Source: Nocardioides panaciterrulae
GTDB taxonomy: Bacteria; Actinomycetota; Actinomycetes; Propionibacteriales; Nocardioidaceae
NCBI RefSeq assembly: GCF_013409645.1
Contig: NZ_JACCBG010000001.1
Span: 1,116,001-1,180,000, forward strand
DNA length: 64,000 bases
Direction: 5' to 3'
Shown: piece after piece, positions 42,831 through 51,928 of the stretch
Layout of the letters: each line of letters begins with the position of its first letter
Position numbering within the stretch: the stretch's first letter is position 1
Made by a program: the position numbers and the translations under genes
Notes under the pieces: generated by a model
What the model was told of the DNA's origin: nothing
Databases searched by the model: none
What the model saw: the letters and a program-made list of their open reading frames with translations, nothing else

Positions 42831-44320
42831 CAGCGGGCCTTTCCGGTCGAGGGGAGGAGCTCCAGCGCGCGGTGGGCCGCGCGGGCGTTGGACAGGTGGA
42901 CCTCGGCGCCGGCCGCCACCAGGGCGCGCACCTGGCGATCCAGCCCCTGCGGGTCGGCGTCGGTGCCGACCACCGCCACCACGACGGGTACGCCGGCCGC
43001 CGTGACGGCCGAGACCGCCGGGGCGAGCAGGGCCGCCGGGTCGGGCTCGGACCCGTGACCGAGGACCACGTCGAGCAGCACCACGGCGGTGCGCTCGTCG
43101 GCGGCCACCCGGGCCAGGTGGTCCAGGCGCAGGGTCGGGTCGATCATCGGGTGGGCGCGGCCGGCGGTCAGCGCGTCGTCGCCGAAGTCGACGAACGTGT
43201 GGCCCGGCCCGCCGGCCGGGGCCGCGAGGTCGGCGTCGAGCTCGAGCCCGGGGGAGAGCGGGATGTTGCTGTGCACCGGGCCGAGGGCCTCGGTGGCGAT
43301 CAGCATCGCCTCGTCGCACAGCGTGCCGCCGACGAACAGCCCGCGCAGCGCGGTGCCGCGGGTGGCGGGGGCGGCCTCGCCGCTGGCGGGCCAGGACGGT
43401 ACGGCGTGGCCGAGCCGGCGCAGCACCGCCTCCGCGGCCGCGGTGAGGTCCGGCCGGCCGGCCCCGAGCAGGGCGAGCTCGACCGGGGTGTCCAGCGTGG
43501 CGGCGTACTCCTGGATCTCCGCGGCCACCGCCTCGGCCGGTGGCTTGGACACCACGACGACGAGCTCGACCGCGGGGTCGGCGTCGAGCCGGCGCATCGC
43601 CTCCCGGGTGGACAGCCCGCGGACGTCGGAGGACAGGTCGCGCCCGCCGACCCCGAGCGCGGAGGTCACGCCCACCCCGGCGTGGTCGAGCAGCGCCAGC
43701 AGCTGCTGGCAGCCGGTGCCGGAGGCGGCGACCAGGCCCACCGGGCCGGGGGCGACGGTGTTGGCGAAGCCCAGGCCGAGACCGCCCACGACCGCGGTGC
43801 CGCAGTCCGGGCCCATCACCAGCAGCCCGCGGGCGGTGGCGGTGCGCTTCAGGGCGATCTCCTGGTCCAGCGGCACGTTGTCGCTGAAGATCATCACGTC
43901 CCGGCCCGCGTCGAGGGCGTCCATCGCCTCGACCAGCGCGCTGGCGCCGGGCACGGAGACCAGCGCGAGCCCGTCGGTGGCGTGCCGCAGGGCCGCGCCG
44001 GTGGTGCGGGGCGGCGCGAGCTCGCTGGGCCCGGTGTCGCGCCGGCTCGCGTCGCGCAGCGCCTGGTCCACCGCCGCGAGCGCCCGGTCCAGCGCCTCCT
44101 GGTCGGTCACCCGCACGGCGACCACCATGTCGTTGGTGCCCGCCTCGGCCGGGACGGCGAAGCCCATCTGGGTCAGCACGTCGAGGTTCAGGGCGGTGGC
44201 CATCGCCACCTGCGCCGCAGCGACGCCGTCGACGCCCTGCACGGTGCGGCTCACCTGGAGCAGCGTCACCGAGTCGGCGTAGGCGCCGGCGCGCAGCTCG
44301 ACGTGGGTCAGGTCGGTCAT
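42830..44320 (-). CDS. fdrA: FdrA-family protein (AllF-like oxamate carbamoyltransferase subunit)
   Basis: The protein has 496 residues with an acyl-CoA-synthetase-like fold. Landmarks are GPDCGTAVVGGLGLGFAN (about 178-195), VGLVAASGTGCQQLLALLD, and a C-terminal CoA-binding-like half. The family name comes from FdrA, whose E. coli member is subunit F of the oxamate carbamoyltransferase. It overlaps the DUF2877 gene by 4 bases upstream and the DUF1116 gene by 1 base downstream, so the three are made together. Confidence 0.85.
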   Translation of the reverse strand: MTDLTHVELRAGAYADSVTLLQVSRTVQGVDGVAAAQVAMATALNLDVLTQMGFAVPAEAGTNDMVVAVRVTDQEALDRALAAVDQALRDASRRDTGPSELAPPRTTGAALRHATDGLALVSVPGASALVEAMDALDAGRDVMIFSDNVPLDQEIALKRTATARGLLVMGPDCGTAVVGGLGLGFANTVAPGPVGLVAASGTGCQQLLALLDHAGVGVTSALGVGGRDLSSDVRGLSTREAMRRLDADPAVELVVVVSKPPAEAVAAEIQEYAATLDTPVELALLGAGRPDLTAAAEAVLRRLGHAVPSWPASGEAAPATRGTALRGLFVGGTLCDEAMLIATEALGPVHSNIPLSPGLELDADLAAPAGGPGHTFVDFGDDALTAGRAHPMIDPTLRLDHLARVAADERTAVVLLDVVLGHGSEPDPAALLAPAVSAVTAAGVPVVVAVVGTDADPQGLDRQVRALVAAGAEVHLSNARAAHRALELLPSTGKAR

Positions 44321-45126
44321 GCAGCGACTCCGTTCGTGTGGTGGAGCTGGGTCCGGGCCAGCAGCGCGCCGTAGAGCAGGCCGCCGCCGGAGGTGTGGCC
44401 CACGGCGGCGAGGCGGGCCGCCCGGGCGGGCTCGTCGGGGGTGCCGACGGCGGTCAGGTAGGAGGCGAACTCCGGCAGCACCTCGCCGTGGAGCGCGCAG
44501 TCCAGCAGCGTCGCGGACAGCAGGGTGGTGCGGGCGGCCAGCGAGCGGACCGCGGCGTCCACCACCGGGGTGGGCCGACCGGCGGCGCGGTGCGTGGCCA
44601 GCCAGCCGCAGAGCACGTCGTCGCCGAGCGGGGTCAGGCCACCACCCCGGCCCACGAGGTGGGCCACCTGGGCGGCCGCCAGCGGGCGCGCCGGGTCACC
44701 GGCCAGGTCCGCGGCCGCGGCGAAGGCGACCACCTCGGCGGGCAGCGCCGGCTCCGCGGCCGGGGGTGCGTCGAGGCACAGCGCGGCCGCCGGCAGACCG
44801 GGTACGCCGGTGTCGACCAGGCGGCCGGGGTGCAGCCGGACCCCGTCGAGGTGCAGGAGCCCGTCGGCGACGTGGGCCGTGCGCCCCTCGAGCGCGCCGA
44901 GGTCCTCGCTGACCAGGCGCAGCGCGTTCGGGACCTGGGCCGCGGCCCGACCGACCACGCCGAGGCACCAGCCGTCGAGGTCGATGTAGACCGCGTGCCG
45001 TCCCCGGTGCAGCACCGGCCGGGGTCCGTCGGGGGCCCGGCGCAGCCGCTCACGCACCCGTGGCGGCGCGCTGACCGCCAGCGAGCCCGGGGCGGGGGAG
45101 CCCGGAGCGGGAGAGTCGGGAGCCAC
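44317..45126 (-). CDS. DUF2877 protein (AllH-like oxamate carbamoyltransferase subunit)
   Basis: The protein has 269 residues with the DUF2877 landmark GGGLTPLGDDVLCGWLATHRAAG and a Ser/Thr-rich C-terminal motif HTSGGGLLYGALLA. It is the third subunit of the AllFGH type complex. It starts with GTG at 45126, with a TAGCGT hexamer ending 8 bases upstream. It is the first gene of the leftward operon and diverges from pucR across only 79 bases. Confidence 0.82.
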   Translation of the reverse strand: MAPDSPAPGSPAPGSLAVSAPPRVRERLRRAPDGPRPVLHRGRHAVYIDLDGWCLGVVGRAAAQVPNALRLVSEDLGALEGRTAHVADGLLHLDGVRLHPGRLVDTGVPGLPAAALCLDAPPAAEPALPAEVVAFAAAADLAGDPARPLAAAQVAHLVGRGGGLTPLGDDVLCGWLATHRAAGRPTPVVDAAVRSLAARTTLLSATLLDCALHGEVLPEFASYLTAVGTPDEPARAARLAAVGHTSGGGLLYGALLARTQLHHTNGVAA

Positions 45127-45205
45127 GGTCCCCGACGCTAGTGGCGCAGGTTACGGTTTGCCGATGTGAGGTTGTGCCAACGATCGTCCGGAGGGAGCGC
45201 AAACC
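45127..45205. promoter_or_regulatory. divergent promoter and probable PucR operator region
   Basis: This 79-base gap drives allFGH-type genes leftward and pucR rightward. On the minus strand TAGCGT (plus coordinates 45135-45140) is 8 bases before the DUF2877 start. The centre carries two similar half sites, GGTTTGCC and GGTTGTGCC, that could be regulator-binding repeats. GGAGGG precedes the pucR TTG start. Confidence 0.45.
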
Positions 45206-46477
45206 TTGACACCGAATGAGCGTGGGGCTGCGGTGGCGCTCGCCCGGGTGGACGCCCTGCACACCGGGCTGACCCAGATCGTGCTGGAGGGCGGCAACCT
45301 CGACGGCATCGCCGCGGAGGTGGCGCGGGTGCTCGACGTGGGCGTCGCGTTCAGCTCCACCGACGGCCGCGAACGGGCCGCGGCGTTCTCCGAGGAGCAC
45401 CGCGGGCTGCTCGAGGAGCACGGGCTGCTCGACCCGACCGGCCGGTTGCGCACCGAGCGGATCGGCGAGTCGGCGCGGGCGGGCGCGGGCGAGGTGCGCA
45501 GCCTGCGGGTGGCCGCCGGCGGCGTGGACCTGGCCCGGCTGGTCTGCCTGCGCGGCAACGGGCCGATCGACGCCGACGACGTGCACGCCCTCGAGCGGGC
45601 CGCCGCGGTGGCGGCGCTGCTGATCACGCGCGAGGAGGCCGTCACCGCGGTCGAGAACAAGTACCGCGGCGACTTCCTGCGCGACCTGCTGCTGCGCCGC
45701 ACCTCCGACGACGACTACGTCGCCGAGCACGCCGACACCTTCGGGTGGGACCTGGGGCGCCCGGTGGTCGTGGTCTGCGCCGAGATCGACCCGCCCGGGC
45801 CCGAGGAGCCGGCTCCGTCCCGGGCGCAGCGCCGCCAGTGGCAGGAGCGGTTCTCCGCGGCCTGGCGTCAGGTGACCCGGGCCCTCGACCCCGCCACCCC
45901 CAGCGTGGACTTCTCCTCCGAGGTGGTCACGCTGCTCCCGGTCGGTGAGCTCGGGTCCGGCGCCGAGGCCGCGGTCGCCGGGCACGACGTCGTACGACGT
46001 GCGGTCACCGCGGTCACCGGGGACAAGGGCGGCGGCCGGCGGCCGTTCTCGGTGGGGGTGAGCCGGGTCGCCTCCTCGCTCGAGGCGCTGCCCGAGGCCT
46101 ACGCGCAGGCGCGCCGGGCGGTCGAGATCGGCCGCCGCGTCTCCGGCGGCGGGTCGACGACGTTCTTCGACCAGCTCGGGCTGCACCGGCTGATCGCGCT
46201 GATCCCCGACACCGGCGAGCTGCGGGCCTTCACCCGCGACGTGCTCGGTCCGCTCGCCGAGGCGACCACCGAGGCGGCCGACCTGCGCGACACCCTGCAG
46301 GTGCTGCTGGACACGAACTTCAACGTCGCCGAGGCGGCCCGCCTGCAGTTCTTCCACTACAACACGATGCGCTACCGGGTCTCCAAGCTCGAGCGGCTGC
46401 TCGGGCCGCTCTCGAGCGACCCGCACCTGCGCCTCGACGTCGCGGTCGCGCTGCGGGTGCTGGAGATCGCCCGCTAG
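45206..46477 (+). CDS. PucR-family transcriptional regulator
   Basis: The protein has 423 residues. After an N-terminal sensory part (about 1-280), a GGDEF-like linker is followed by a C-terminal HTH with DTNFNVAEAARLQFFHYNTMRYRVSKLERLLG, the PucR HTH_30 signature. PucR activators control purine and ureide degradation. It starts with TTG at 45206. It stands between the divergent allFGH-type operon and the permease, so it probably regulates both. Confidence 0.87.
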   Translation: MTPNERGAAVALARVDALHTGLTQIVLEGGNLDGIAAEVARVLDVGVAFSSTDGRERAAAFSEEHRGLLEEHGLLDPTGRLRTERIGESARAGAGEVRSLRVAAGGVDLARLVCLRGNGPIDADDVHALERAAAVAALLITREEAVTAVENKYRGDFLRDLLLRRTSDDDYVAEHADTFGWDLGRPVVVVCAEIDPPGPEEPAPSRAQRRQWQERFSAAWRQVTRALDPATPSVDFSSEVVTLLPVGELGSGAEAAVAGHDVVRRAVTAVTGDKGGGRRPFSVGVSRVASSLEALPEAYAQARRAVEIGRRVSGGGSTTFFDQLGLHRLIALIPDTGELRAFTRDVLGPLAEATTEAADLRDTLQVLLDTNFNVAEAARLQFFHYNTMRYRVSKLERLLGPLSSDPHLRLDVAVALRVLEIAR

Positions 46478-46675
46478 CGGCGCCGCCTCCCGCGGCCCCG
46501 CACCGGCCCCGCACCGGGGCCGCACCGGGGCCGCCGCCTCCGGCGGGCGCGCCCACAAGACATGCCATCGAAATCGGTGTTCCTTCAGCACTCCTCGCCG
46601 TCGAGGGTGTGTCATGTGGATCACTAACTTGAGAGCACCTCGGGGCCAACACTGCAAGCGAAAGGGTCCTGTTCC
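46478..46675. other. intergenic region with terminator and permease leader
   Basis: After pucR there are repeats of the type GCACCGGGGCCG and a perfect stem CGGCCCCG-CAC-CGGGGCCG at 46504-46522, a likely terminator. The following 130 bases are less GC-rich and should carry the permease promoter; AAAGGG lies just before its ATG. No exact -35/-10 pair is claimed. Confidence 0.4.
46504..46522 (+). terminator. putative terminator after pucR
   Basis: An 8-bp perfect stem with a 3-base loop. It is followed by another G/C repeat but no T-run. Confidence 0.45.
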
Positions 46676-48073
46676 ATGTCGATGTTCAAGTGGGATCTCG
46701 TCCATCCCGCGCCGGGCGAGGCCGTCGGTCCGCGCCAGCGCCTCCCTTGGGGCAAGACGGTGGGCCTCGGTGCCCAGCACGTGGTCGCGATGTTCGGTGC
46801 CACGTTCGTCTTCCCCCTCGTCATGGGGCTCGACCCCAACCTGGCGATCATGTTCTCGGGCATCTGCACGGTGCTGTTCCTGCTCGTCTGCCAGAACCGG
46901 GTCCCGAGCTACCTCGGCACCAGCGCCTCCTTCGTGGCCGGTGTGGCCGCCATCCGCGCCCAGCACGGCGACTCCGCCGACGTGACCGGCAGCATCCTGG
47001 TCGCCGGCGTGGTGCTGGCCCTGGTCGGCCTGCTCGTGCACTTCTCGGGGGCCGGGGTCATCCACAAGATCCTGCCGCCGGCCGTGACCGGCGCGGTCGT
47101 CATGCTGATCGGCTTCAACCTGGCGCCCGTGGTGGCCGGCATCTACTGGCCGCAGGACCAGTGGGTGGCGCTGCTCACCGCCACCTTCATGGTCTGCGCG
47201 GCGGTGCTGTTCCCCGGCTTCTGGTCGCGCATCGCGGTGTTCCTCGCGCTGATCTTCGGCTACGTGGTCTCGTGGCTCTTCGACGGGATCTTCGGCCAGA
47301 TCCACTCCATCACCGGGTCCAGCAACGGCCAGCAGATCGACCACGACCGCCTGAGCTGGAGCCTGGTCAAGACCGCCGACTGGATCGGCTTCCCGAGCGG
47401 CAAGCTCGCCGACGGCGTCTCGGTCGTGCACGGGCCCAGCTTCTCGCTGACCTTCATCCTGCTCGTGCTGCCCGGTGTCATCGCGCTGATCGCGGAGAAC
47501 ACCGGCCACGTCAAGGCGGTCGCCGAGATGACCGGTGAGAACCTCGACCCGTTCATGGGTCGGGCCATCGCCGCCGACGGTGCCGCGACGGCGCTGGCCA
47601 GCCTCTTCGGCGGGTCGCCCACCACGACGTACGCCGAGAACATCGGCGTCATGGGGGCCACCCGGGTCTACTCCACCGCCGCCTACTACGTGGCCGCCGC
47701 CGTGGCGATCCTGCTCGGCCTCTGCCCGAAGTTCGGCGCCGTCGTCAGCGCCACCCCCGGTGGCGTGCTCGGTGGCATCACCGTCGTGCTCTACGGCATG
47801 ATCGGCCTGGTCGGCGCGAAGATCTGGGTCGAGAACCATGTCGACTTCGGCGACCCGGTGAACATGGTCGGCCTCGCGGCCGGCCTGATCGCGGGCATCG
47901 GCGGGGTCACGCTGACCTTCACCGACAACTTCTCGCTGAGCGGCATCGCGCTCGGCACGATCCTGGTGATCGTCTACTTCCACATGGTCAACCGGCCCCA
48001 CCGCACCGGGGGCCACCCCACCGCGACCGGTCCCCAGCACCTTGGCGCCGACGAGGTGACGAGGGCACTGTGA
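46676..48073 (+). CDS. NCS2-family nucleobase permease (UraA/xanthine-type)
   Basis: The protein has 465 residues with about 14 helices. The transport-core motifs are GLGAQHVVAMFGATFVFPLV, GVIALIAENTGHVKAVAEM and GGSPTTTYAENIGVMGATRVYS, all NCS2 hallmarks with the UraA-like TTYAENIG site. It imports uracil, xanthine or a related nucleobase with a proton. The stop overlaps the next start (GTGA), tying it to the molybdenum hydroxylase genes, whose substrate it probably imports. Confidence 0.88.
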   Translation: MSMFKWDLVHPAPGEAVGPRQRLPWGKTVGLGAQHVVAMFGATFVFPLVMGLDPNLAIMFSGICTVLFLLVCQNRVPSYLGTSASFVAGVAAIRAQHGDSADVTGSILVAGVVLALVGLLVHFSGAGVIHKILPPAVTGAVVMLIGFNLAPVVAGIYWPQDQWVALLTATFMVCAAVLFPGFWSRIAVFLALIFGYVVSWLFDGIFGQIHSITGSSNGQQIDHDRLSWSLVKTADWIGFPSGKLADGVSVVHGPSFSLTFILLVLPGVIALIAENTGHVKAVAEMTGENLDPFMGRAIAADGAATALASLFGGSPTTTYAENIGVMGATRVYSTAAYYVAAAVAILLGLCPKFGAVVSATPGGVLGGITVVLYGMIGLVGAKIWVENHVDFGDPVNMVGLAAGLIAGIGGVTLTFTDNFSLSGIALGTILVIVYFHMVNRPHRTGGHPTATGPQHLGADEVTRAL

Positions 48074-48987
48074 AACCAGCACCGTTCGCCTATCGCCGAC
48101 CCGGGTCGCTCCCGGAAGCACTGGCAGCCCTGGCCGGCGAACCGAACGCCAAGGTGCTGGCCGGTGGCCAGAGCCTGGTCCCGCTGCTGTCGATGCGTCT
48201 GGCGGCCCCGACGCTGCTGGTCGACATCAACGCGGTCCCGGGCCTGGACACCATCGAGGTGGTCGAGGGCGGGAGCACCGGCCGTGACCCCGGGGTCACG
48301 GTCGGTGCCCTCGCCCGGCACACCGACGTCCTCGCCCACGAGGACGCCCGCCGGGTCCAGCCGCTGCTGGGCATGGCGCTCTCCCACGTCGCCCACGCCA
48401 CGATCCGCAACCGCGGCACCACGGTGGGCTCGATCGTGCACGCCGACGCGGCCGCCGAGATGCCGGTCGTGCTCAAGCTGCTCGGCGGCCACGTCGAGGC
48501 CGAGGGGCCCGCGGGCCGCCGCCGGATCGCCGCCCACGACCTCTACCTCGGCCCGCTGGAGTCCTCGCTGCACCACGACGAGATCGCGGTGTCGGCGTTC
48601 TTCCCCGCGCTCGCGCCCCGCGCGGGCGTGGCCTTCGACGAGATCGCCCGCCGGCACGGCGACTACGCGCTGTGCGGCGTGGCGGCCCTGGTCCGCCTCG
48701 TCGACGAGCCCGGCAGCGGGACCGTCGCCGAAGCGCGGGCGGGCTACCTGTCGGTCGCCGAGGTCCCCAGCGTCGTGGACCTGACGGCCGAGCTGGCCGG
48801 CGGCGTCACCGACGCCGCCCTGGCCGCGGCGGGGGAGCGGGCGCTGGCCGCCCTCGACCCCGCCGACGACATCCACGCCACCGCGGCCTACCGGGCCCAG
48901 CTGGTGCGCGTGCTGACCAGCCGGGTGCTGCGCTCGGCGTTCGACCACGCGGTCGCCCGGAGCAGCACCCCCGACGAGGACGAGTGA
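48070..48987 (+). CDS. molybdenum hydroxylase FAD subunit (CoxM/XdhB-type)
   Basis: The protein has 305 residues with the FAD-binding PCMH-like fold: AGGQSLVPLLSMRLAAPTLLVDINAV and ATIRNRGTTVGSIVHADAAAEMP, typical of medium subunits. It transfers electrons from the Fe-S subunit to FAD. It starts GTG overlapping the permease stop and overlaps the 2Fe-2S subunit by one base. The set is ordered medium, small, large, then CoxG, which is one common arrangement. Confidence 0.88.
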   Translation: MKPAPFAYRRPGSLPEALAALAGEPNAKVLAGGQSLVPLLSMRLAAPTLLVDINAVPGLDTIEVVEGGSTGRDPGVTVGALARHTDVLAHEDARRVQPLLGMALSHVAHATIRNRGTTVGSIVHADAAAEMPVVLKLLGGHVEAEGPAGRRRIAAHDLYLGPLESSLHHDEIAVSAFFPALAPRAGVAFDEIARRHGDYALCGVAALVRLVDEPGSGTVAEARAGYLSVAEVPSVVDLTAELAGGVTDAALAAAGERALAALDPADDIHATAAYRAQLVRVLTSRVLRSAFDHAVARSSTPDEDE

Positions 48988-49475
48988 TGACCGACGAGCT
49001 CCACCAGGTCCGCCTGTGCGTCAACGGCCTGACCCACGAGGTGCAGGTGCCGGCGCGGCGGCTGCTGTCCGACGCGTTGCGCCACGACCTCGGCCTGACC
49101 GGCACCCACGTCGGCTGCGAGCACGGCGTGTGCGGGGCGTGCACGGTGCTGGTCGACGGCCGGCCGATGCGCTCCTGCCTGATGTTCGCGGTCTCCGCGG
49201 AGGGTGCCGAGCTGACCACCGTCGAGGGTCTGGCCGAGGAGGACGGCTCGCTCGGCCCGGTGCAGCAGGCGTTCGCAGAGTGCCACGGCCTCCAGTGCGG
49301 CTTCTGCACGCCGGGGTTCCTGACCACCATCACCGCCGGGCTGCGCGAGAACCCCCGCCCGACCCGGGAGGAGTGCCGCGACATGATCGCCGGCAACCTG
49401 TGCCGCTGCACCGGCTACCAGAACATCGTCAAGGCGGTCGAGCGGGCCGCCGAGCTGGTGGAGGAGCGCGCATGA
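48987..49475 (+). CDS. molybdenum hydroxylase 2Fe-2S subunit (CoxS-type)
   Basis: The protein has 162 residues and two [2Fe-2S] sites: a plant-ferredoxin-type cluster (CEHGVCGACTV) and the second, helical cluster (QCGFCTPGF and NLCRCTGYQNI). It carries electrons between the molybdenum and FAD subunits. Start and stop overlap the neighbours, giving a tight operon. Confidence 0.92.
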   Translation: MTDELHQVRLCVNGLTHEVQVPARRLLSDALRHDLGLTGTHVGCEHGVCGACTVLVDGRPMRSCLMFAVSAEGAELTTVEGLAEEDGSLGPVQQAFAECHGLQCGFCTPGFLTTITAGLRENPRPTREECRDMIAGNLCRCTGYQNIVKAVERAAELVEERA

Positions 49476-51928
49476 CCACGAAGCTGATGGGCCAGCCGGT
49501 CCAGCGGGTGGAGGACCAGCGGTTCCTGCGCGGCCGGGGGCGCTACGTCGACGACGTCGCCGTCGACTCCGAGGCCGGCACCCTGCACGCCGCGGTGCTG
49601 CGGTCCCCGCACGCGCACGCCCGGATCGTCGACATCGACGTCAGCGACGTCCTCGACGTCGCGGGCGTCCACGCCGTGTGGACCTACGACGACCTCACCG
49701 GCCCGCTGGGGTCCCCGCTGGCGACCCCCCTGATGGGGGAGCCGCTGCCGCTGCTGATCCCGCACCCCGCGTTGACCCACGGCCGCACCCAGTACGCCCT
49801 GGCCAAGGACGAGGTGAACTACGTCGGCGAGGCGATCGCCTTCGTGGTCGCCGAGGACCGCTACGTCGCCGAGGACGCGGTCTCGCGGATCCGGGTCGAG
49901 TACGACCTGCTCCCGGCGGTGGTCGGCATCGAGACCGCCCGCGCGGCGCGGAACCTGGTCCACGACGACGTGCCCGGCAACGTCGGCGCCCGCCTGGAGC
50001 AGAACGTCGGCGACGCGCCGGCCGCCATCGCGAAGGCGCCGCACCGGCTCGAGCTGGACCTCACCATCGAGCGCAGCGCCTGCATGCCGATGGAGGGCCG
50101 CGGCACCGTCGCCCGGTGGGACGCCGACCTCGGCCGGCTCCAGCTGTGGACCTCCACCCAGAGCTCGACCGGCGTCCGCGCCGCGGTGGCGGTCAAGCTC
50201 GGACTCGACCTCGGCCAGGTCGACGTCATCACCCCCGACGTCGGCGGCGGCTTCGGCGTGAAGATCAACCACCCGTGGCCCGAGGAGCTGCTGGTGCCGA
50301 TGGCGGCCCGCGTGCTGGGGCGCACGGTGAAGTTCACCGAGGACCGGCGCGAGCACTTCATCTCCTCCGCCCACGAGCGCGGCCAGGTCCACCACGTCAC
50401 GGTCGGCTTCGACGACGACGGCCGGCTGCTCGGCCTCGACGTGGAGTTCTGGCACGACCACGGCGCCTACACGCCCTACGGCCTGATCGTCCCGATCATC
50501 ACCTCCACCCAGCTGCTGGGCCCCTACAAGCCGGGCGCCTACCGGGTCACCTTCGAGTCGCTCTACACCAACACCGTGATCGTCACGCCCTACCGCGGCG
50601 CTGGCCGCCCGCAGGGCTGCTACGTCATGGAGCGGACCATGGACGCGATCGCGGCGTACCTCGGCCGGGACCGCACCGAGGTGCGGGCCGTGAACTTCAT
50701 CCAGCCCGACGAGTTCCCCTACGACCAGGGGCTCATCTTCCAGGACGGCCGCGAGCTGGAGTACGACTCCGGCGACTACCCCGCGTCCCTGGTGAAACTC
50801 AAGGAGCTCATCGGCTGGGACGACTTCCCGGCCTACCAGCGGGAGCTGGCCGCACAGGGGCGCCGGGTCGGCATCGGCCTGGCCTGCTACGTCGAGGGCA
50901 CCGGCGTCGGCCCCTACGAGGGCGCGCACGTGCACATCGAGACCACCGGCAAGGTCAAGGTGGCCACCGGCCTGACCACCCAGGGGCAGGGGCACGCGAC
51001 CGTGTTCGCCCAGCTGGTCGCCGACGAGCTCGGCGTGCGGTTCGAGGACGTCGAGGTCGTCACCGGCGACACGCGGCGGATGCCGTACGCCGTGGGCACC
51101 TTCGCCTCCCGGGCCGCGGTGATGAGCGGCTCGGCGATCCACCTGGCCGCCAAGCGGGCCAAGGAGAAGGTGCTCAAGATCGCCGCCGACGCGCTCGAGG
51201 TCGACGAGCAGGACCTGCAGATCGTCGACGGCGTGGTCTCGGTCAAGGGCTCCCCGGACGCCGCGCTGGACCTCGGCACGGTCTCGGTGCTGTCCAACCC
51301 GCTGCGCTACGCCTTCGACGAGGCGTCGAAGGCCGCGACCCAGTTCTCGGTCGGCGACCCCGGCAAGCCGCCGGTCCCCGAGGACGAGGAGCCCGGCCTG
51401 GAGGGCCGGGACTTCTACTCGCCCGAGCGGGCCACCTTCGCCTCCGGCATGCACGCCGCGATCGTGGAGACCGACCCGCTGACCGCGGAGATCACGATCC
51501 TGAGGTACGCCGTGGTGCACGACTGCGGCCACCTGATCAACCCGATGATCGTCGAGGGCCAGATCCACGGCGGGGTGGCCCAGGGCATCGGCGGCGCGCT
51601 CTACGAGCGGATGGTCTACGACGAGTCCGGGCAGCTGCTCAACGCCTCGTTCATGGACTTCCTGATGCCCTACGTCACCGAGGTGCCAGACTCCATCGAG
51701 ATCGACCACCTCGAGACGCCCTCGCCGCTCAACCCCCTGGGCATCAAGGGTGCGGGCGAGGCCGGGGTGATCCCCACGTCGGCGGTCTTCGCCGCGGCGA
51801 TCGAGGACGCCGAGGCCCAGTCCGCACCGGGGTTCACGATCACCGCCATGCCCATCTCCCCGTCCGAGCTGTTCGAGCTGCGCCAGCGCTCGTCGGCCGG
51901 CTCCACCCCCGAAGGGACCCGTTCGTGA
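49472..51928 (+). CDS. molybdenum hydroxylase large subunit (xanthine dehydrogenase-type)
   Basis: The protein has 818 residues. It contains the two conserved halves of the molybdopterin subunit, with GGGFGVK, YRGAGRPQGCYVMER, and the C-terminal GIKGAGEAG whose Glu acts as base. The active-site loop is YRGAGRP rather than the AYRCSFR of true CO dehydrogenase, so it is a hydroxylase for an N-heterocycle or similar compound and not a CO oxidiser. No XdhC insertion factor is in the window. It overlaps both neighbours by 4 bases. Confidence 0.88.
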   Translation: MTTKLMGQPVQRVEDQRFLRGRGRYVDDVAVDSEAGTLHAAVLRSPHAHARIVDIDVSDVLDVAGVHAVWTYDDLTGPLGSPLATPLMGEPLPLLIPHPALTHGRTQYALAKDEVNYVGEAIAFVVAEDRYVAEDAVSRIRVEYDLLPAVVGIETARAARNLVHDDVPGNVGARLEQNVGDAPAAIAKAPHRLELDLTIERSACMPMEGRGTVARWDADLGRLQLWTSTQSSTGVRAAVAVKLGLDLGQVDVITPDVGGGFGVKINHPWPEELLVPMAARVLGRTVKFTEDRREHFISSAHERGQVHHVTVGFDDDGRLLGLDVEFWHDHGAYTPYGLIVPIITSTQLLGPYKPGAYRVTFESLYTNTVIVTPYRGAGRPQGCYVMERTMDAIAAYLGRDRTEVRAVNFIQPDEFPYDQGLIFQDGRELEYDSGDYPASLVKLKELIGWDDFPAYQRELAAQGRRVGIGLACYVEGTGVGPYEGAHVHIETTGKVKVATGLTTQGQGHATVFAQLVADELGVRFEDVEVVTGDTRRMPYAVGTFASRAAVMSGSAIHLAAKRAKEKVLKIAADALEVDEQDLQIVDGVVSVKGSPDAALDLGTVSVLSNPLRYAFDEASKAATQFSVGDPGKPPVPEDEEPGLEGRDFYSPERATFASGMHAAIVETDPLTAEITILRYAVVHDCGHLINPMIVEGQIHGGVAQGIGGALYERMVYDESGQLLNASFMDFLMPYVTEVPDSIEIDHLETPSPLNPLGIKGAGEAGVIPTSAVFAAAIEDAEAQSAPGFTITAMPISPSELFELRQRSSAGSTPEGTRS

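Noticed and set aside
45050..48121. 1023-codon minus-strand open frame
   Set aside because: Complementary-frame shadow of pucR and the permease.
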